Positions 54,402 through 64,000 of a stretch of DNA of 64,000 nt are shown here, in pieces. Numbering within the stretch: the first letter of the stretch is position 1; the number at the start of each line of letters is the position of its first letter. The stretch comes from Amoebophrya sp. A120 (taxonomy: Eukaryota > Sar > Dinophyceae > Syndiniales > Amoebophryaceae), in contig CAJINV010000002.1 of the NCBI GenBank assembly GCA_905178155.1, positions 303,713 to 367,712 on the forward strand, read 5' to 3'. A program made the position numbers and the translations under genes. The notes beneath the pieces are model-generated. The model ran no database searches, was not told where the DNA came from, and was given only the letters and a program-made list of their open reading frames with translations.

Positions 54402-54743
54402 CTACAACCGCGTTGGGAAAAATCCAGGCTCGAGCAGCACCCCAAATTTTTTCACTTCTTGCTCCAAAAATTGCTCTAGGCTAGTATGTACCTGTTTCAA
54501 AAACTGCTTAGAAACTGCTGGCAACTGCCCAGTCAGCACATAAGCAAAGCAAAATCGGTATTTTGTCGTTAATTTTCCGCGTAATTCCACCGCGGCTCCA
54601 GCTTCCTGAAGCTGAATTCGGTAGCTTTTGAAATTTGTTCTTGCGCAAGAACAAGTACACGCGCAAGTTACAGCCCTCTTTTCGTTCCTTTCGTCTTCAA
54701 GTGTGCAAAGGCTTTTTACCCACCCACACGATACAGATTCCAC
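54402..54743 (-). CDS. Possible terminal exon (copy 2 of 46648-46989)
   Basis: Identical frame to the first copy, with the same absence of an ATG. Confidence 0.33.
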   Translation of the reverse strand: MESVSCGWVKSLCTLEDERNEKRAVTCACTCSCARTNFKSYRIQLQEAGAAVELRGKLTTKYRFCFAYVLTGQLPAVSKQFLKQVHTSLEQFLEQEVKKFGVLLEPGFFPTRL

Positions 54744-54837
54744 CCAGCATTACAAACAAAAATGGCATTCGATTTGTTGGTCCTCCTGCATTGCATTCCC
54801 GCCCAATTTACGGCTCTACGCTGGGCGGCGCAGGATC

Positions 54838-55596
54838 TCAACCTTCAAACCACCACTGTAACCGAGCAAGCACCGCACTCATGTTCTTCAGCGTAACACT
54901 CTTTGTCGCCGTTCCGAGCTTGAGCCGGTAGTTGTGATGAGTGACGAGGCAGTCCCGCAGATCGCGGAGAACCCCCTTGTCCTGGGATGGAATCTCGCCA
55001 AGCTTCGCCTTGAGCTGTTGTGCGTTGCTCGGAAAAAAAAGATAGTTGTAGGGGTCGTTCAGAGGAAAGTGAAATTTGTAAACTGCAACCAAGCCGTCTG
55101 CAGCCATTGCCCGGAAGGCATGCTGATCCTCCAAGTCAGACCCGTCGCCACCTGTTGGAGACGTCATTACCGGGACTTCCCCATCCCAGCCGGGCAGATC
55201 GGTGTCTGGAATTTCGCTGTAGTTGTCGGTGTTCATCATCATCTGGTCGGCATGGTCTACTTCTACGTCCATCGCATTGGGATTTCCATCACTGGAGATG
55301 CGCGTAGCTCTTTGTCGACTCCGACTCCGACTCCGACGCCGCTCCCGATCATAAAGGTAAAGCTGTTCTTCCGGTACCTCTTCTACATGGAAAGTCCCTT
55401 GACGTCCACGACTTCCTTGCTGCCAATTCATTCGCACTGCATCTGCGGACATCAAGGCTTCTAGACAGAGCTGCGGCAAAAAGAACATCATGGGCGAGCC
55501 AAGAAAGACCTTTGATGCCGTCGTGGTGAAAAAGCTGATGAAGATCTTGCAGACGCGACGAGAAATAACGGGAAGTGACCTCCCACGAATGACCAT
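54838..55596 (-). CDS. VYK/FPLN-domain family protein (copy 2 of 47084-47842)
   Basis: Identical 252-residue frame. Probably the same locus assembled twice. Confidence 0.7.
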   Translation of the reverse strand: MVIRGRSLPVISRRVCKIFISFFTTTASKVFLGSPMMFFLPQLCLEALMSADAVRMNWQQGSRGRQGTFHVEEVPEEQLYLYDRERRRSRSRSRQRATRISSDGNPNAMDVEVDHADQMMMNTDNYSEIPDTDLPGWDGEVPVMTSPTGGDGSDLEDQHAFRAMAADGLVAVYKFHFPLNDPYNYLFFPSNAQQLKAKLGEIPSQDKGVLRDLRDCLVTHHNYRLKLGTATKSVTLKNMSAVLARLQWWFEG

Positions 55597-57562
55597 TTTG
55601 GAGTCGGGGCGAGAGGTGGGGGAAGATGGAAAATATAGATGTATGAGTTCTTCTTGTAGATAGAGGGTCGTCGTCGAAGATTCAAAATCTGCGCTCGTGG
55701 AGGTCGTCGTACAGTGGGTCTAGAATTTGAATTGTTGGCTGTCTAGCAGCACTGGATGAATTGGAAATAGAGTCATACAACTGTTTTTGTAGTAGGCCTT
55801 CGATGAAAAATCCAATTCTGTAGCTCCACCTCCACCTGCAATTCTTGTTTTGTTTTGTCTTAGTTTTTTCGAATAAAGGGGAAAGTAAATTTTGGCCTCG
55901 AAAAAATTGTACACCAGAGCTACGGATAAATCGTAAGGTCGGAGTATATGACTCAGCTGCGGTTAATTATAGGGTGTTGATAGCCTTAATATCGTTATCG
56001 ATGATACCGACCCCGGCGGTTGCAGAAGCCGAAGTAGGTGCACGAAAACGAATCTGGTTATTTTTTTTGTTGGGTATAAATGAATTTTCTGCCTCCACCT
56101 TTTGTCAGAGACAGACCGAGCTGAGTCCGCTTTGTCTAGGCCCTCTAGGCCCGGCCACTCTGAACGCCTAGACCGATCTGACTCCGCTCAATTCGTTCCG
56201 AATGTGATGGCTTTGCCCTCATAGTATTTGATGGGGGGTTCGTATCCCGACCAACGTCATTTCGAACCGATTTACACACACATCAGCCAACGAAGATTTT
56301 TCATAATTAGAGACCCTAACCCTTGCTCCTTTGACCGCACTTGCTCATTTTGATTCTGTGATCTTTGCAATCAGAACCTGATGGGAAAGATGTAGTGGAA
56401 GGTCATTGATCATGAGATCAAACTTCTAAGTAAACCGATTCTCGTGCAGCTTGTTCTAGCGGAGAAAGCACAGTAGAGGCTCACAGCTGGGATCCATACT
56501 GTCCGCATTTCGATGTACGAAGTTTGATCATTTTGGTGAAATTCTGTATAGACCAAATCGAGAGAAGATACTACGACGCGCTACTGGCCGGCGGAAGTAG
56601 CACTGTTTTGGACGTCGATCCTGAAGATCGATAGCTCCGCGCGAAGTTGTACACCGATTCATCAGCCTCCACAACACGACGACGGTCCTCGCATGAAAAA
56701 AAACAGAACTGTCTGCGTTTTTTCCTCTTGAAGATCGCTGACCAACGAACAGAGCAGGCGTGAGTAGTTGTCCCCGTATTTAAGGTTCATGTGAAGATTA
56801 AGAAAAAATCTTGTTCGAGGAGTCGTGCTCTTCGCCTCTCCGATCCGCAGGACCCGCCGAGCAGACACAGTGCGATAGACATAGTTTCTCTTTTGACACC
56901 CTAAGTCCTACTTTCCTTACTCAAAACGAGCAGCCAATGAAAAAACGAATAGTACCATCGCCATAGGCTGAAATCCAACTCACTAGCACCACCTCCCGGC
57001 GACCCGCCCTCGTACGGTAGTACTCAAGAGAATTCCAAGTGTTCCAGCTCGTGCCCATCTAAACATGGCGCAACTTCTTCTTCGTCAGCAGGAAGCTGCG
57101 GTCCGGAAGTAAAATAAACTGGACTCACTTTCTATCGTCGAGGAGAGCAGCCAAAGGAGTTGCATTTGTTTTCCCAGCCCCGTCATACTGTGGCGCTTCG
57201 ATTGAAAATAAAAGCGCACAACATGATCATGAATAAGTGGCACAAAAGGTACGACCTAATCCAAAAAATTCCGTATGGTATGCTTGCGAAGTAGTTCTGG
57301 TAGGAGGTTAAATTTGTTAGGGTTTGAGTGGAGGTGCTACATGAATCATCATACAGGAAAAAATTTTGTCGAAAACGGGCCCTCCACAAATGAAGAGCCT
57401 CCACGAAGATCGGTAAAAACATAAGACACAATTATATTTTGCGACCAGAGTGCTTCTACGTCGCCAGCGCACAGCAACGAAACATTTATATATTCAGAAG
57501 AAGGATCACCAAAACTAGAGTTTATCGGTCGTTTTGACCGAACCGCCAAAAGCAGCACTAGC
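55597..57562. other. Intergenic region (copy 2 of 47843-49808)
   Basis: Same content as the first copy. No gene supported. Confidence 0.45.
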
Positions 57563-60500
57563 CTACGGACGCACCGAGTCCGGTGCTGGTGCAGCGGACG
57601 AAGGATCATTCGTGAGTTGCAAATTAAGTTCTTGTGCAGCAGACAAGAACCGCCCGCCAGAGGTGGATGCGGGTCCTGGTCGTCCCACGAGGTACAGCTT
57701 GGCCAGGTCCGTATCGAAAGGAAAAGACCCCCCTTTCCATATCAAAACGGAATTTCTGACGCTGGATCTGTGTACACAAATCAGCCTTGTATTGCAGGAA
57801 GGCACTGCGGCCAGTTCCCCAGGCTAGGTAGGGGCGTATGGGTCTAGTTGCTCAGCATGTCAAACGGCTCCCCTTTAGGCCCAACAACATGACAAATCGC
57901 TTTCATAATGGGGCGGAAGCTTCTGCCCTTGTCTTCTTGCAAGACAAATGTGATTTGTGACCTCAAATCAGCAACACAAATTTTCGGAAACATACCTTTT
58001 CAATATGGGGAGGGGGAGTTTTTCCTTTCAATATCCCGCTGCTCGTGAATCCCGGATCTCCGCGAGTTCATTTGTTGCAAATTTATCGCGATTATCAAAT
58101 CTAAATTTGTCTGGGTCTGGAAGAATGCAAACTTCTCATGCATTTTTTCCATGCCGATGCCCCATGAGGTTTGAAATGCGAGACGTAGCATGACAGGTTC
58201 TGCGACGTCTCACTCTATCATGCCTATCCTGCATGACAGACTGCCTCTAAACTTGTTCAAAAGTGGACAGCTTTTGGTAGTCATGCAACACAAATTTGTG
58301 TACGATCCAGACTTAGCATGACAAGTTCGTGTCCTCGTCCCAGACCCAGACATATTTGCAATGCATAGCGATCCGCTTCAGTGATGTGCTGCCCGGGTTG
58401 TCCTGGTGCTGCTGCTGGAGTCCAGTATGCATTGCAAAAGTACACCCGTATATTAGTGGCACACGCATTACAAGCAGCTTATTTCGATGTCCCAAAAGGA
58501 GAGATGGATTTTTTTGTACTGCTGATTTATGATCACTTAGGACGAGCAGATCTGTCATGCACGCGACTGCAAAAATTATATTATGTAAGTACAAGTGAAC
58601 GATAGTACTTTTGCACATGATATCCAACGAAGGTGGTATGCAACAGGCGGAGCATTTTTACTGCAAGAAAGCCTTTCTCTACTACTCCGAGCAAGAGACT
58701 CGTCCTTCAGAGCTTCTTTTGTCAGTGTCTTGTTGGTCAGCAACGGCATCTTTTGTCTCGACCATTCGGATCGCCTACCGTGTTCAAGATTCTCGGAGCT
58801 CCTGCCCGATGAAGGTGGAGCGGCCCCAGTCCCTGTCCCTGGTGCAGTTGTTCCGTCGCCGCTAGAAGCAGCCTTGTCGTCCTTCACGGTGCAGCTGTCA
58901 CTCTGCTTGTGCCGCTTCCTCGGCGGCGCTCCTACCACATCCATGGACACCTTTCCAGTTCCATGCCACGTAACATCTTTAACATAGGGATACTCTTTTT
59001 CGCCGGGAAGCTCCTTTTTATCACGATCTTCCGCTGAAGCAAGCAGTGGTACTCCACCGCCTGGCGAGGAGGCCACGCGGCTGGCCGTCGAACCAGCGGA
59101 ATCAGCTGCTGCTGCACCCACGTATCAACTGTAAAAATGTCTGGGTCTGGAAACTTGTAATGCTGGGCGGCGTATCATGAGGAGGCTACAAGTGCTGGCT
59201 CAGCATGACAAGTTTCTGAGCTTCTTAGTGTTGCCTATTCTGCATGACAGACTGCGTTTCTGCATGACAGAAAAATGGGAGCTTTGGGTAATGTGCAGGA
59301 CAAATTTAAGAATCATGTGAGACAAGCATGACAAGCTTGCATTCTTCCAGACCCAGACATTTTTGCAATCCATACCACGGCGGAACTGCTGCACCCAAGC
59401 ACCCACGGCGGAATCTGCTTTTCCGGGGCGTACTTGTCACGCAGAAGAATGGTATGCACTGCAAAAGTATCGCACTCGTAGTAACTGCAGTCATGCATTT
59501 TTCTATTTCTTTTTATAGGTAAATCCGCATATACAAGAAATTTTATTTCTCGTCACACTGAGGATGAAATTTTTTGTATACGAATTCATTATACGAGTAT
59601 AGAAACAGATACTTTTGCAATGCATAAATGGCCGCCTTTTGCTTCTCCTTGCCACATTTGGTAAGGGTTTCCGCTGCGTCTTTTAGAAGGTTCGTCACAT
59701 TGTCCTTCACGCCCAGTTCTTTCAACATGGCTACCAAGGCGAGCTTTGTCTCCACGGCGGAACTGCTGCATATGGCGTTCTCAAATTATCGGTTAGTACC
59801 TTCTCAACTGTTACATGAATTTGTAATGCAAGAATGCCAATGAAATTAAAAGTGCAAGGGTGAAGTAGAGCGCGGCTTTTGCATTACAGGTTCCGCACAG
59901 ATTTAGATGCTGTTTGGCCATTTGGAAATTTGTCATGCGATAGTAAGCTTGATGATAGTGATACTGATGACAGTTTTGCATGACAAATTCATGTAACAGT
60001 TGAGAAGGTAACCGATTTGAGAGCCCCATACTGCACCCAAAAAAACACGGCGGTATCTGGCGGTTCCCCGGCAGACGAATGGTATGCAGTGCAAAAGCAT
60101 CGTACTGCTCGTAGTAAAAATTGGCAATGATGCATTTTTATTTTATAGGTAAATCTAAATCCGCATTACAAATTTTACTTCTCACGCTGAGGAAATAATT
60201 TGTAAAAATGCGACGAGTATTATAGATACTTTTGTATAATGCATAAAAGGTATTGAGAGGAAAAATCCCCCTCCCCATATCGAAAAAGTATCTTTCCGAA
60301 AATTTGCATTGCTGATTTGAGGTCACAAATCACATTTGTCTCGTAAGAGGACAAGGGTAGAAGCTTCCGCCCCATTATGGAAGCGATTTGTCATGCTGTT
60401 GGGCCTAAAGGTCAGCCGTTTGCAATGCTGAACAACTAGACCCATACGCCACTCGCTAGCCTGGGGATCTGGTCGCAATGCCTTCCTGCAATACAAATCT

Positions 60501-63500
60501 GATTTGTGTACGCAAATCCAGCATCACAGATTTCCTTTTTGATATGGGGAGGGGGGATTTTTCCTTTTCATAAAAGGCCATCAGTTGCTTCTTCTTCCCA
60601 CATTTGGCAAAAATAAGACCATCTCGGGTCGTCATATGTTCCTTCACGCCCAGTTCTTTCAACATGGCTGCGAGCTCAGCATCCTCGTCGGGATCATTTG
60701 ATGTCTCCTCGTCTGGCTGTACGACCGGTTGTTCAGGACGAGAAGTACAAGCCGATAGTACAGTGCCGACGTCCACGACCGGGGCCTCATGTTCGCTCGT
60801 GCTCTTGTCCTCGTCCTTCACTGTAGAAGTTTCACCCTGCTTATTGTTTCCCACCTGCTTCTTGATCTCGATGTAATTGGCCACACACTCCTTTATCGCG
60901 CTGTCATCCATGTTGGCGTTTTTCAGTTGCATTTCCCTCAACAAGGCTACCAAGGCGAGCATATCCTGTGCAGAAGCATCGCACTCGTATTGCAGTCATG
61001 CATTACAAATGCAAATCCTTTTGTTAAGGTAAATCCGCATTAGAAATTTTATTTCTCATGCTGAGGAAATTTGTAATGCATTTATACGAATACGATATTT
61101 TTGCAGTTCATAGACCACGCCGGGATCATTCGTCTCCTCGTCGGCCACGACCGGGGGCTCGCGTTCGTTCGTGCTCTTGTCCTCGTCCTTCACTAATGAT
61201 GTATCACCCTGCTTAATAGTCGTCCCCAGCTGCGTTTCCACTTCCCCAGCTGGTGCAGCCCCCTGGATCGTGGTTTCGGTAGCCGAGAGGACGGCGTTCT
61301 GTTGTGGGTTGTGGCCTTGAGGACCGCCTTCTTGCTCAGCAGCTCCTGCATGAACATCACCTGCATGATCTTCAATGCGGTTGAAGCGGTCCCAGTCAAT
61401 CTGCTCAGACGGATCTGCCGCATATTTGTCACGTAAGGTTTTCAGCGCATTGGCCTTGTTATGAATTGCAAAAGTATCGCACTCGTATAAATGCATTAAA
61501 TTTCCTCAGCATGAGAAATAAAATTTGTCAGGCGGATTTACCTTTTAACGCAAGACTTGCATTTATCATTTATACGAGTATCAGATAAGTACTTTAACTT
61601 TTGCACAGGATAATTGTGCATGCCGTCCGTATTCAGCAACGTGGTGGCCATGAGACTCTTATCCTGTGAAAAAAGTGTTACAGTTACACTCTCTGATGGA
61701 AGACAAGCAAGACAGACCACCTCTGTCATGCACGAAATGCTTTCCAGCCTCATTTTGTTCGTGTTTATTTCGATTATAGTCTGCGCATCTTCACAGGTTT
61801 TCTTTGCAACCATGTCGAGCAACTTTGTGATGCAGAAACTCCAACAAATGTGTAACTACTGCAACACTTTTTTCCTGTGATACATCTTCATCGCGTCGTC
61901 GTCCATGTTGGCGTTTTTCAATTTCAGGGTCTTCTATCCAATGCAAAAATCCCTGGATGTCTGGAAGAATGCAACTTGTGATGCTGCCTTTGGATGCCTA
62001 AAAAATTTGTGTTGCATGAGCAGGAAAAGGATTCTAATTTTTGCTACGCGGAGAGGGCGTCTGTCATGCGGATTAGGCATCAAGAATCCCTCAAAATAAA
62101 ACCTGTGATGCTAGGGCATGCATAAAAGAGGACATCATGGGTGGTCATGCAAACCGTGCATGACTACAGGTCTCAGAATCTTCCAGACCCAGACATTTTT
62201 GCATTTGATATCTTCAGCATTATGAACTGCAAAAGTATCGCACTCGTATAAATGCATTACAAATTTCTTCAGCATGAGAAATAAAATTTGTAGTGCGAAT
62301 TTGCATTAACAAAAGGATTTGTAATGCATGATTGCAATACGATACTTTTGCACAGGATAAGCATGCACACCAAGTCCGCCACGTTCTTCTCAAACCGTGA
62401 CGATATCGCAAGGAAAAACTGTTTCACGGTAAACTTGTGATGCAGAAAATGGAACGCAGAACAATTTGTCTTGCTACACCTGCATAGAACATTGGAGCTT
62501 CAACCGTGTTTTCCCCTGTGGGGAAAACGCAGGGGAAAACGCGCATGGCAGATTTTCTGTGTCATGTGTAACAAATAACTTGTGATGCTGATGTTGCAAA
62601 ATCATCACAGTGAAGCATTTTTCGTGGGATAGACGACCAGGCGCTTTTATTTCCCGACTTTAATGCAGCTGTTTCAGCGGGACGAGTTGTTGTATCAGAA
62701 GAAGATGACCCGCCTACGGGGCCTTCTTCTAGTACATCTCCCTTTTGTGGTTTCAGATCGGCGTTCTTCTGTTCGTCTTCGTCGCGCTTATTTTCCTGTG
62801 GTACAACTACTAGCGAGCGTTGAAGATGACCATGGTCTTTTGCTTGAGCAGTACTGCTCTTAAGAACTCTTGCGTGCTGTTGACCACCTGCACGACCTGC
62901 AATGCGGTCAAAGAGGTCCCAATTAATCTGCTTAGACGGATCTGCCGCAAATTTGCGGTGTAAGGCTCTCAGCGCGTCGTATTTGTCCATGCCCTTGCTC
63001 CACAACAATTGGGACTTCACGTGCAATATGCACTGCAAAAGCTGATGTGTCTTCGCACTCGTACAATAGATTTTGTGCAATCAACTTCAACTTGGTGCAA
63101 CACAACTTTCATTCCTCAAGGCTAAAGGCACATCTGCACTTACAAATTTCGTTTCTGATGCTAAAAAAGTTTGATGTCATGCAAAGATTTGTACGTAAAG
63201 TACGACTACGATGCTTTTGCAAAGGATATGCTGCTTCAAAATTACGTCGCTCATGCTATCAAATGCGAATATATATGTCTGGATCTGGAAAGTTGTGATG
63301 CTAAAATGTGCCGGACGAAAACGCTTCCTCAGGATGCAGGAGAGCATGACAAGTTTGCAGAGCGCTTCCTCACGACTCGCGGCGGCCCGCAGGAGAAAGT
63401 AGGTTTTTGTATGACACAAGAAGAGGCTGTGACTTTATATGTGGGTCATGCAGCAATACAGATCTCACAGGACGACTGTAAGACCAGCACTACAAGTTCC

Positions 63501-64000
63501 ACCAACTTTTCAGACCCAGATCGATATTTGCAACGCATACATGCCGGCATCCTTCAGCTTCATCATCTTTAGCATCGAGGTCAAATGCTTCACATCCTGC
63601 TCAAAGCGTGCCGTGGGGTCGTCGTTCTTGCCCGTAGTTTCATCGGCGGGACCACGAGGAGAGGCGGCGTTCTGTTCGTCTTCCGATCGGCGCTTCTCCT
63701 GTTGTACTTCTACTCGCGAGCCTTCTTGACCACGTGCTACTTTTTCTTGAGCAGTACTGCTCGCATTAAGAACTCTTGTGTGCTGTTGACCACCTGCACG
63801 ACCTGCAATGCGGTCAAAGAGGTCCCAGTCAATCTGCTCAGACGGATCTGCCGCAAATCTGGTGTGTAAGGCTCTCAGCACCTCGTATTTGTCCATGCCC
63901 TTGCTCCACAACAATTGGGACTTCACGTGCAATATGCACTGCAAAAGCTGATGTATCTACTTCGCATTCGTACAATAAATTTTGTGCAATCAACTTCAAC
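57563..64000 (-). CDS. Modular repeat protein, 5' end outside window
   Basis: At least 17 exons run from 63932 down to TAG 57563, joined by removing 16 elements. Every junction tested keeps frame. The protein is built from repeated units. Each has a helical block (KYEVLRALHTRFAADPSEQI then DWDLFDRIAGRAGG; LKTLRDKYAADPSEQIDWDR; degenerate LLRDKYAPEKQIPPWVLGCS), a charged Gln/Glu/Lys-rich linker (often VKDEDKST), and a short block (MLKMMKLKDAGM, LLREMQLKNANMDD, MLKELGVKEHMT ... KCGKKKQ). The C-terminal part is Ser/Gly/Pro-rich with a basic patch (PPRKRHKQ). One exon is only 10 bp (62211-62220). No known family is recognised. Expansion by internal duplication is clear from the repeats. Confidence 0.7.
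57712..58033. mobile_element. Introner, family F (copy 2 of 49958)
   Basis: Same ends and flanks. One base differs from copy 1 inside the element (TGTGATTTG against GCGATTTG, near 57950). Confidence 0.87.
58093..58366. mobile_element. Introner, family A (copy 2 of 50339)
   Basis: Same TIRs and GCGAT duplication. Confidence 0.93.
58426..58622. mobile_element. Introner, family B (copy 2 of 50672)
   Basis: Same TIRs and TCCAG/TCCAA flanks. Confidence 0.9.
59123..59374. mobile_element. Introner, family A (copy 2 of 51369)
   Basis: Same TIRs and CCACG duplication. Confidence 0.94.
59453..59626. mobile_element. Introner, family B (copy 2 of 51699)
   Basis: Same TIRs and AATGG duplication. Confidence 0.92.
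59771..60030. mobile_element. Introner, family E (copy 2 of 52017)
   Basis: Same TIRs and CTGCA duplication. Confidence 0.92.
60083..60255. mobile_element. Introner, family B (copy 2 of 52329)
   Basis: Same ends. Followed after AAAGG by the family F element at 60261. Confidence 0.88.
60261..60572. mobile_element. Introner, family F, complete
   Basis: TATTGAGAGGAAAAATCCCC and its inverse, with a perfect AAAGG duplication (60256-60260, 60573-60577). Removal together with the neighbouring B element joins KKQLMAF to RLPGNRQIPP. Confidence 0.93.
60962..61112. mobile_element. Introner, family B
   Basis: TATCCTGTGCAGAAGCATCG and a diverged inverse, with flanks GAGCA and GACCA. Removal joins NDPGVV to ALVALLREMQ. 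Confidence 0.9.
61460..61612. mobile_element. Introner, family B
   Basis: TATGAATTGCAAAAGTATCG and a diverged inverse, with flanks CTTGT and ATTGT. Removal joins NTDGMHN to ANALKTLRDKY. Confidence 0.9.
61660..61882. mobile_element. Introner, family C variant
   Basis: TATCCTGTGAAAAAAGTGTT and its near-inverse. GTTACAC/GTGTAAC inner repeats resemble family C, with flanks ACTCT and CATCT. Removal joins DDAMKM to LMATTLLNTDG. Confidence 0.85.
61935..62210. mobile_element. Introner, family A with extra bases in the left TIR
   Basis: The left end carries an extra CCCTGG before ATGTCTGG. The TCTTC duplication is perfect. Removal joins the 10-bp exon to TLKLKNANMDD. Confidence 0.92.
62211..62220 (-). 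other. 10-bp exon between two introners
   Basis: TCTTC|AGCAT lies between A (61935-62210) and B (62221-62359) elements. After loss of one flank per element, five net bases remain, and the frame reads VCMLKTLKLKNANMDD, matching VALLREMQLKNANMDD in another module. Confidence 0.75.
62221..62359. mobile_element. Introner, family B, 139 bp
   Basis: TATGAACTGCAAAAGTATCG and its inverse, with a perfect AGCAT duplication. Confidence 0.95.
62404..62631. mobile_element. Introner, family C variant
   Basis: TATCGCAAGGAAAAACTGTT and a diverged inverse, with a perfect GACGA duplication. Removal joins GNKSAWSS to RFEKNVADLVCML. Confidence 0.9.
63027..63228. mobile_element. Introner, family B, diverged interior
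   Basis: TATGCACTGCAAAAGCTGAT at left, CGATGCTTTTGCAAAGGATA at right. The flanks TGCAA and TGCTG match only in part. Removal joins SDVILKQH to VKSQLLWSKGMD. Confidence 0.85.
63257..63539. mobile_element. Introner, family A, diverged
   Basis: GTCTGGATCTGG at left, TTTTCAGACCCAGATCGATA at right, with a perfect CATGC duplication. Removal joins KLKDAGM to SDVILKQH. Confidence 0.92.
63933..64000. mobile_element. Introner, family B, cut by window end
   Basis: Left end TATGCACTGCAAAAGCTGAT, almost identical to the element at 63027. The two follow the same exon sequence (HVKSQLLW), so module and introner were duplicated together. Confidence 0.85.

Larger units (their letters stand above)
52698..60450. 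repeat. Large direct duplication, copy 2 (starts at N)
   Basis: The partner of 44944-52696. Copy 2 continues past 60450 into sequence that completes the F introner and the gene that copy 1 leaves unfinished. Confidence 0.95.

Noticed and set aside
44944-60450. Recent genuine tandem duplication of three genes
   Set aside because: Both copies break off exactly at a single N, in the middle of elements completed by the other copy. A scaffolding artefact is more likely, although not proven.
1-64000. CRISPR array or bacterial origin
   Set aside because: Repeats are inverted, dispersed and of several families. Genes are interrupted, there are no operons, and a dinoflagellate spliced leader is present.

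Overview
ORGANISM. This is nuclear DNA of a eukaryote, most likely a dinoflagellate-lineage protist and probably a syndinean such as Amoebophrya (inference). The evidence is an exact 22-nt match to the dinoflagellate spliced leader at 40879-40900, genes split by dozens of terminal-inverted-repeat (TIR) introns ('introners', a kind of intron reported from Amoebophrya and other protists), a gene with DUF4116-like repeats, and RING proteins with signal peptides. No prokaryotic operon structure, rRNA or tRNA was recognised.

MAIN RESULT. About 50 distinct elements of 140-430 bp (one of 2.35 kb) in at least nine TIR families (A-H and J) sit inside genes. Almost all begin TAT and end ATA. Most are flanked by a 5-bp direct repeat, and most carry internal GCATGACAAA / TTTGTNATGC motifs. 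Deleting each element together with one copy of its 5-bp repeat rejoins open frames and rebuilds protein domains that are invisible in the genomic ORFs: two RING fingers, a third split RING, DUF4116-like repeats, and a C-terminal domain shared by tandem paralogues. The elements therefore behave as TIR/TSD DNA transposons that are removed as introns.

LAYOUT. 1-12 kb: three minus-strand paralogues with a common signal peptide (two RING proteins and one with a 21-residue repeat array), set in diverged tandem duplications. 12.9-20 kb: a large proline-rich protein with DUF4116-like repeats and a transmembrane segment. 20.3-23.4 kb: a low-complexity secreted-type protein. 23.4-28.1 kb: mostly intergenic, with an AT-rich repeat cluster and one plus-strand gene. 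28.2-35.3 kb: a 7-kb RING-type gene with 11 introners, one carrying a minisatellite and a 108-bp hairpin repeat array. 36.7-38.3 and 43.4-47.8 kb: a family sharing an N-terminal hydrophobic segment and a C-terminal 'VYK-FPLN ... NMS-VLARL' domain. 39.4-41.5 kb: an introner-free cold-shock-domain gene followed by a spliced-leader-tagged retrocopy. 49.8-52.7 and 57.6-64 kb: a modular gene with repeated 'LRxxxAADPSEQIDWDxF' units.

ASSEMBLY. 44944-52696 and 52698-60450 are nearly identical copies (offset 7754 bp) that meet at a single N (52697). This looks like two overlapping contigs joined end to end, so genes in the second copy are probably the same loci. Annotations there should be counted once until checked.

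EXON CONVENTION. Exon limits below are given at element edges. Each junction is ambiguous by the 5-bp repeat, one copy of which is lost on splicing.
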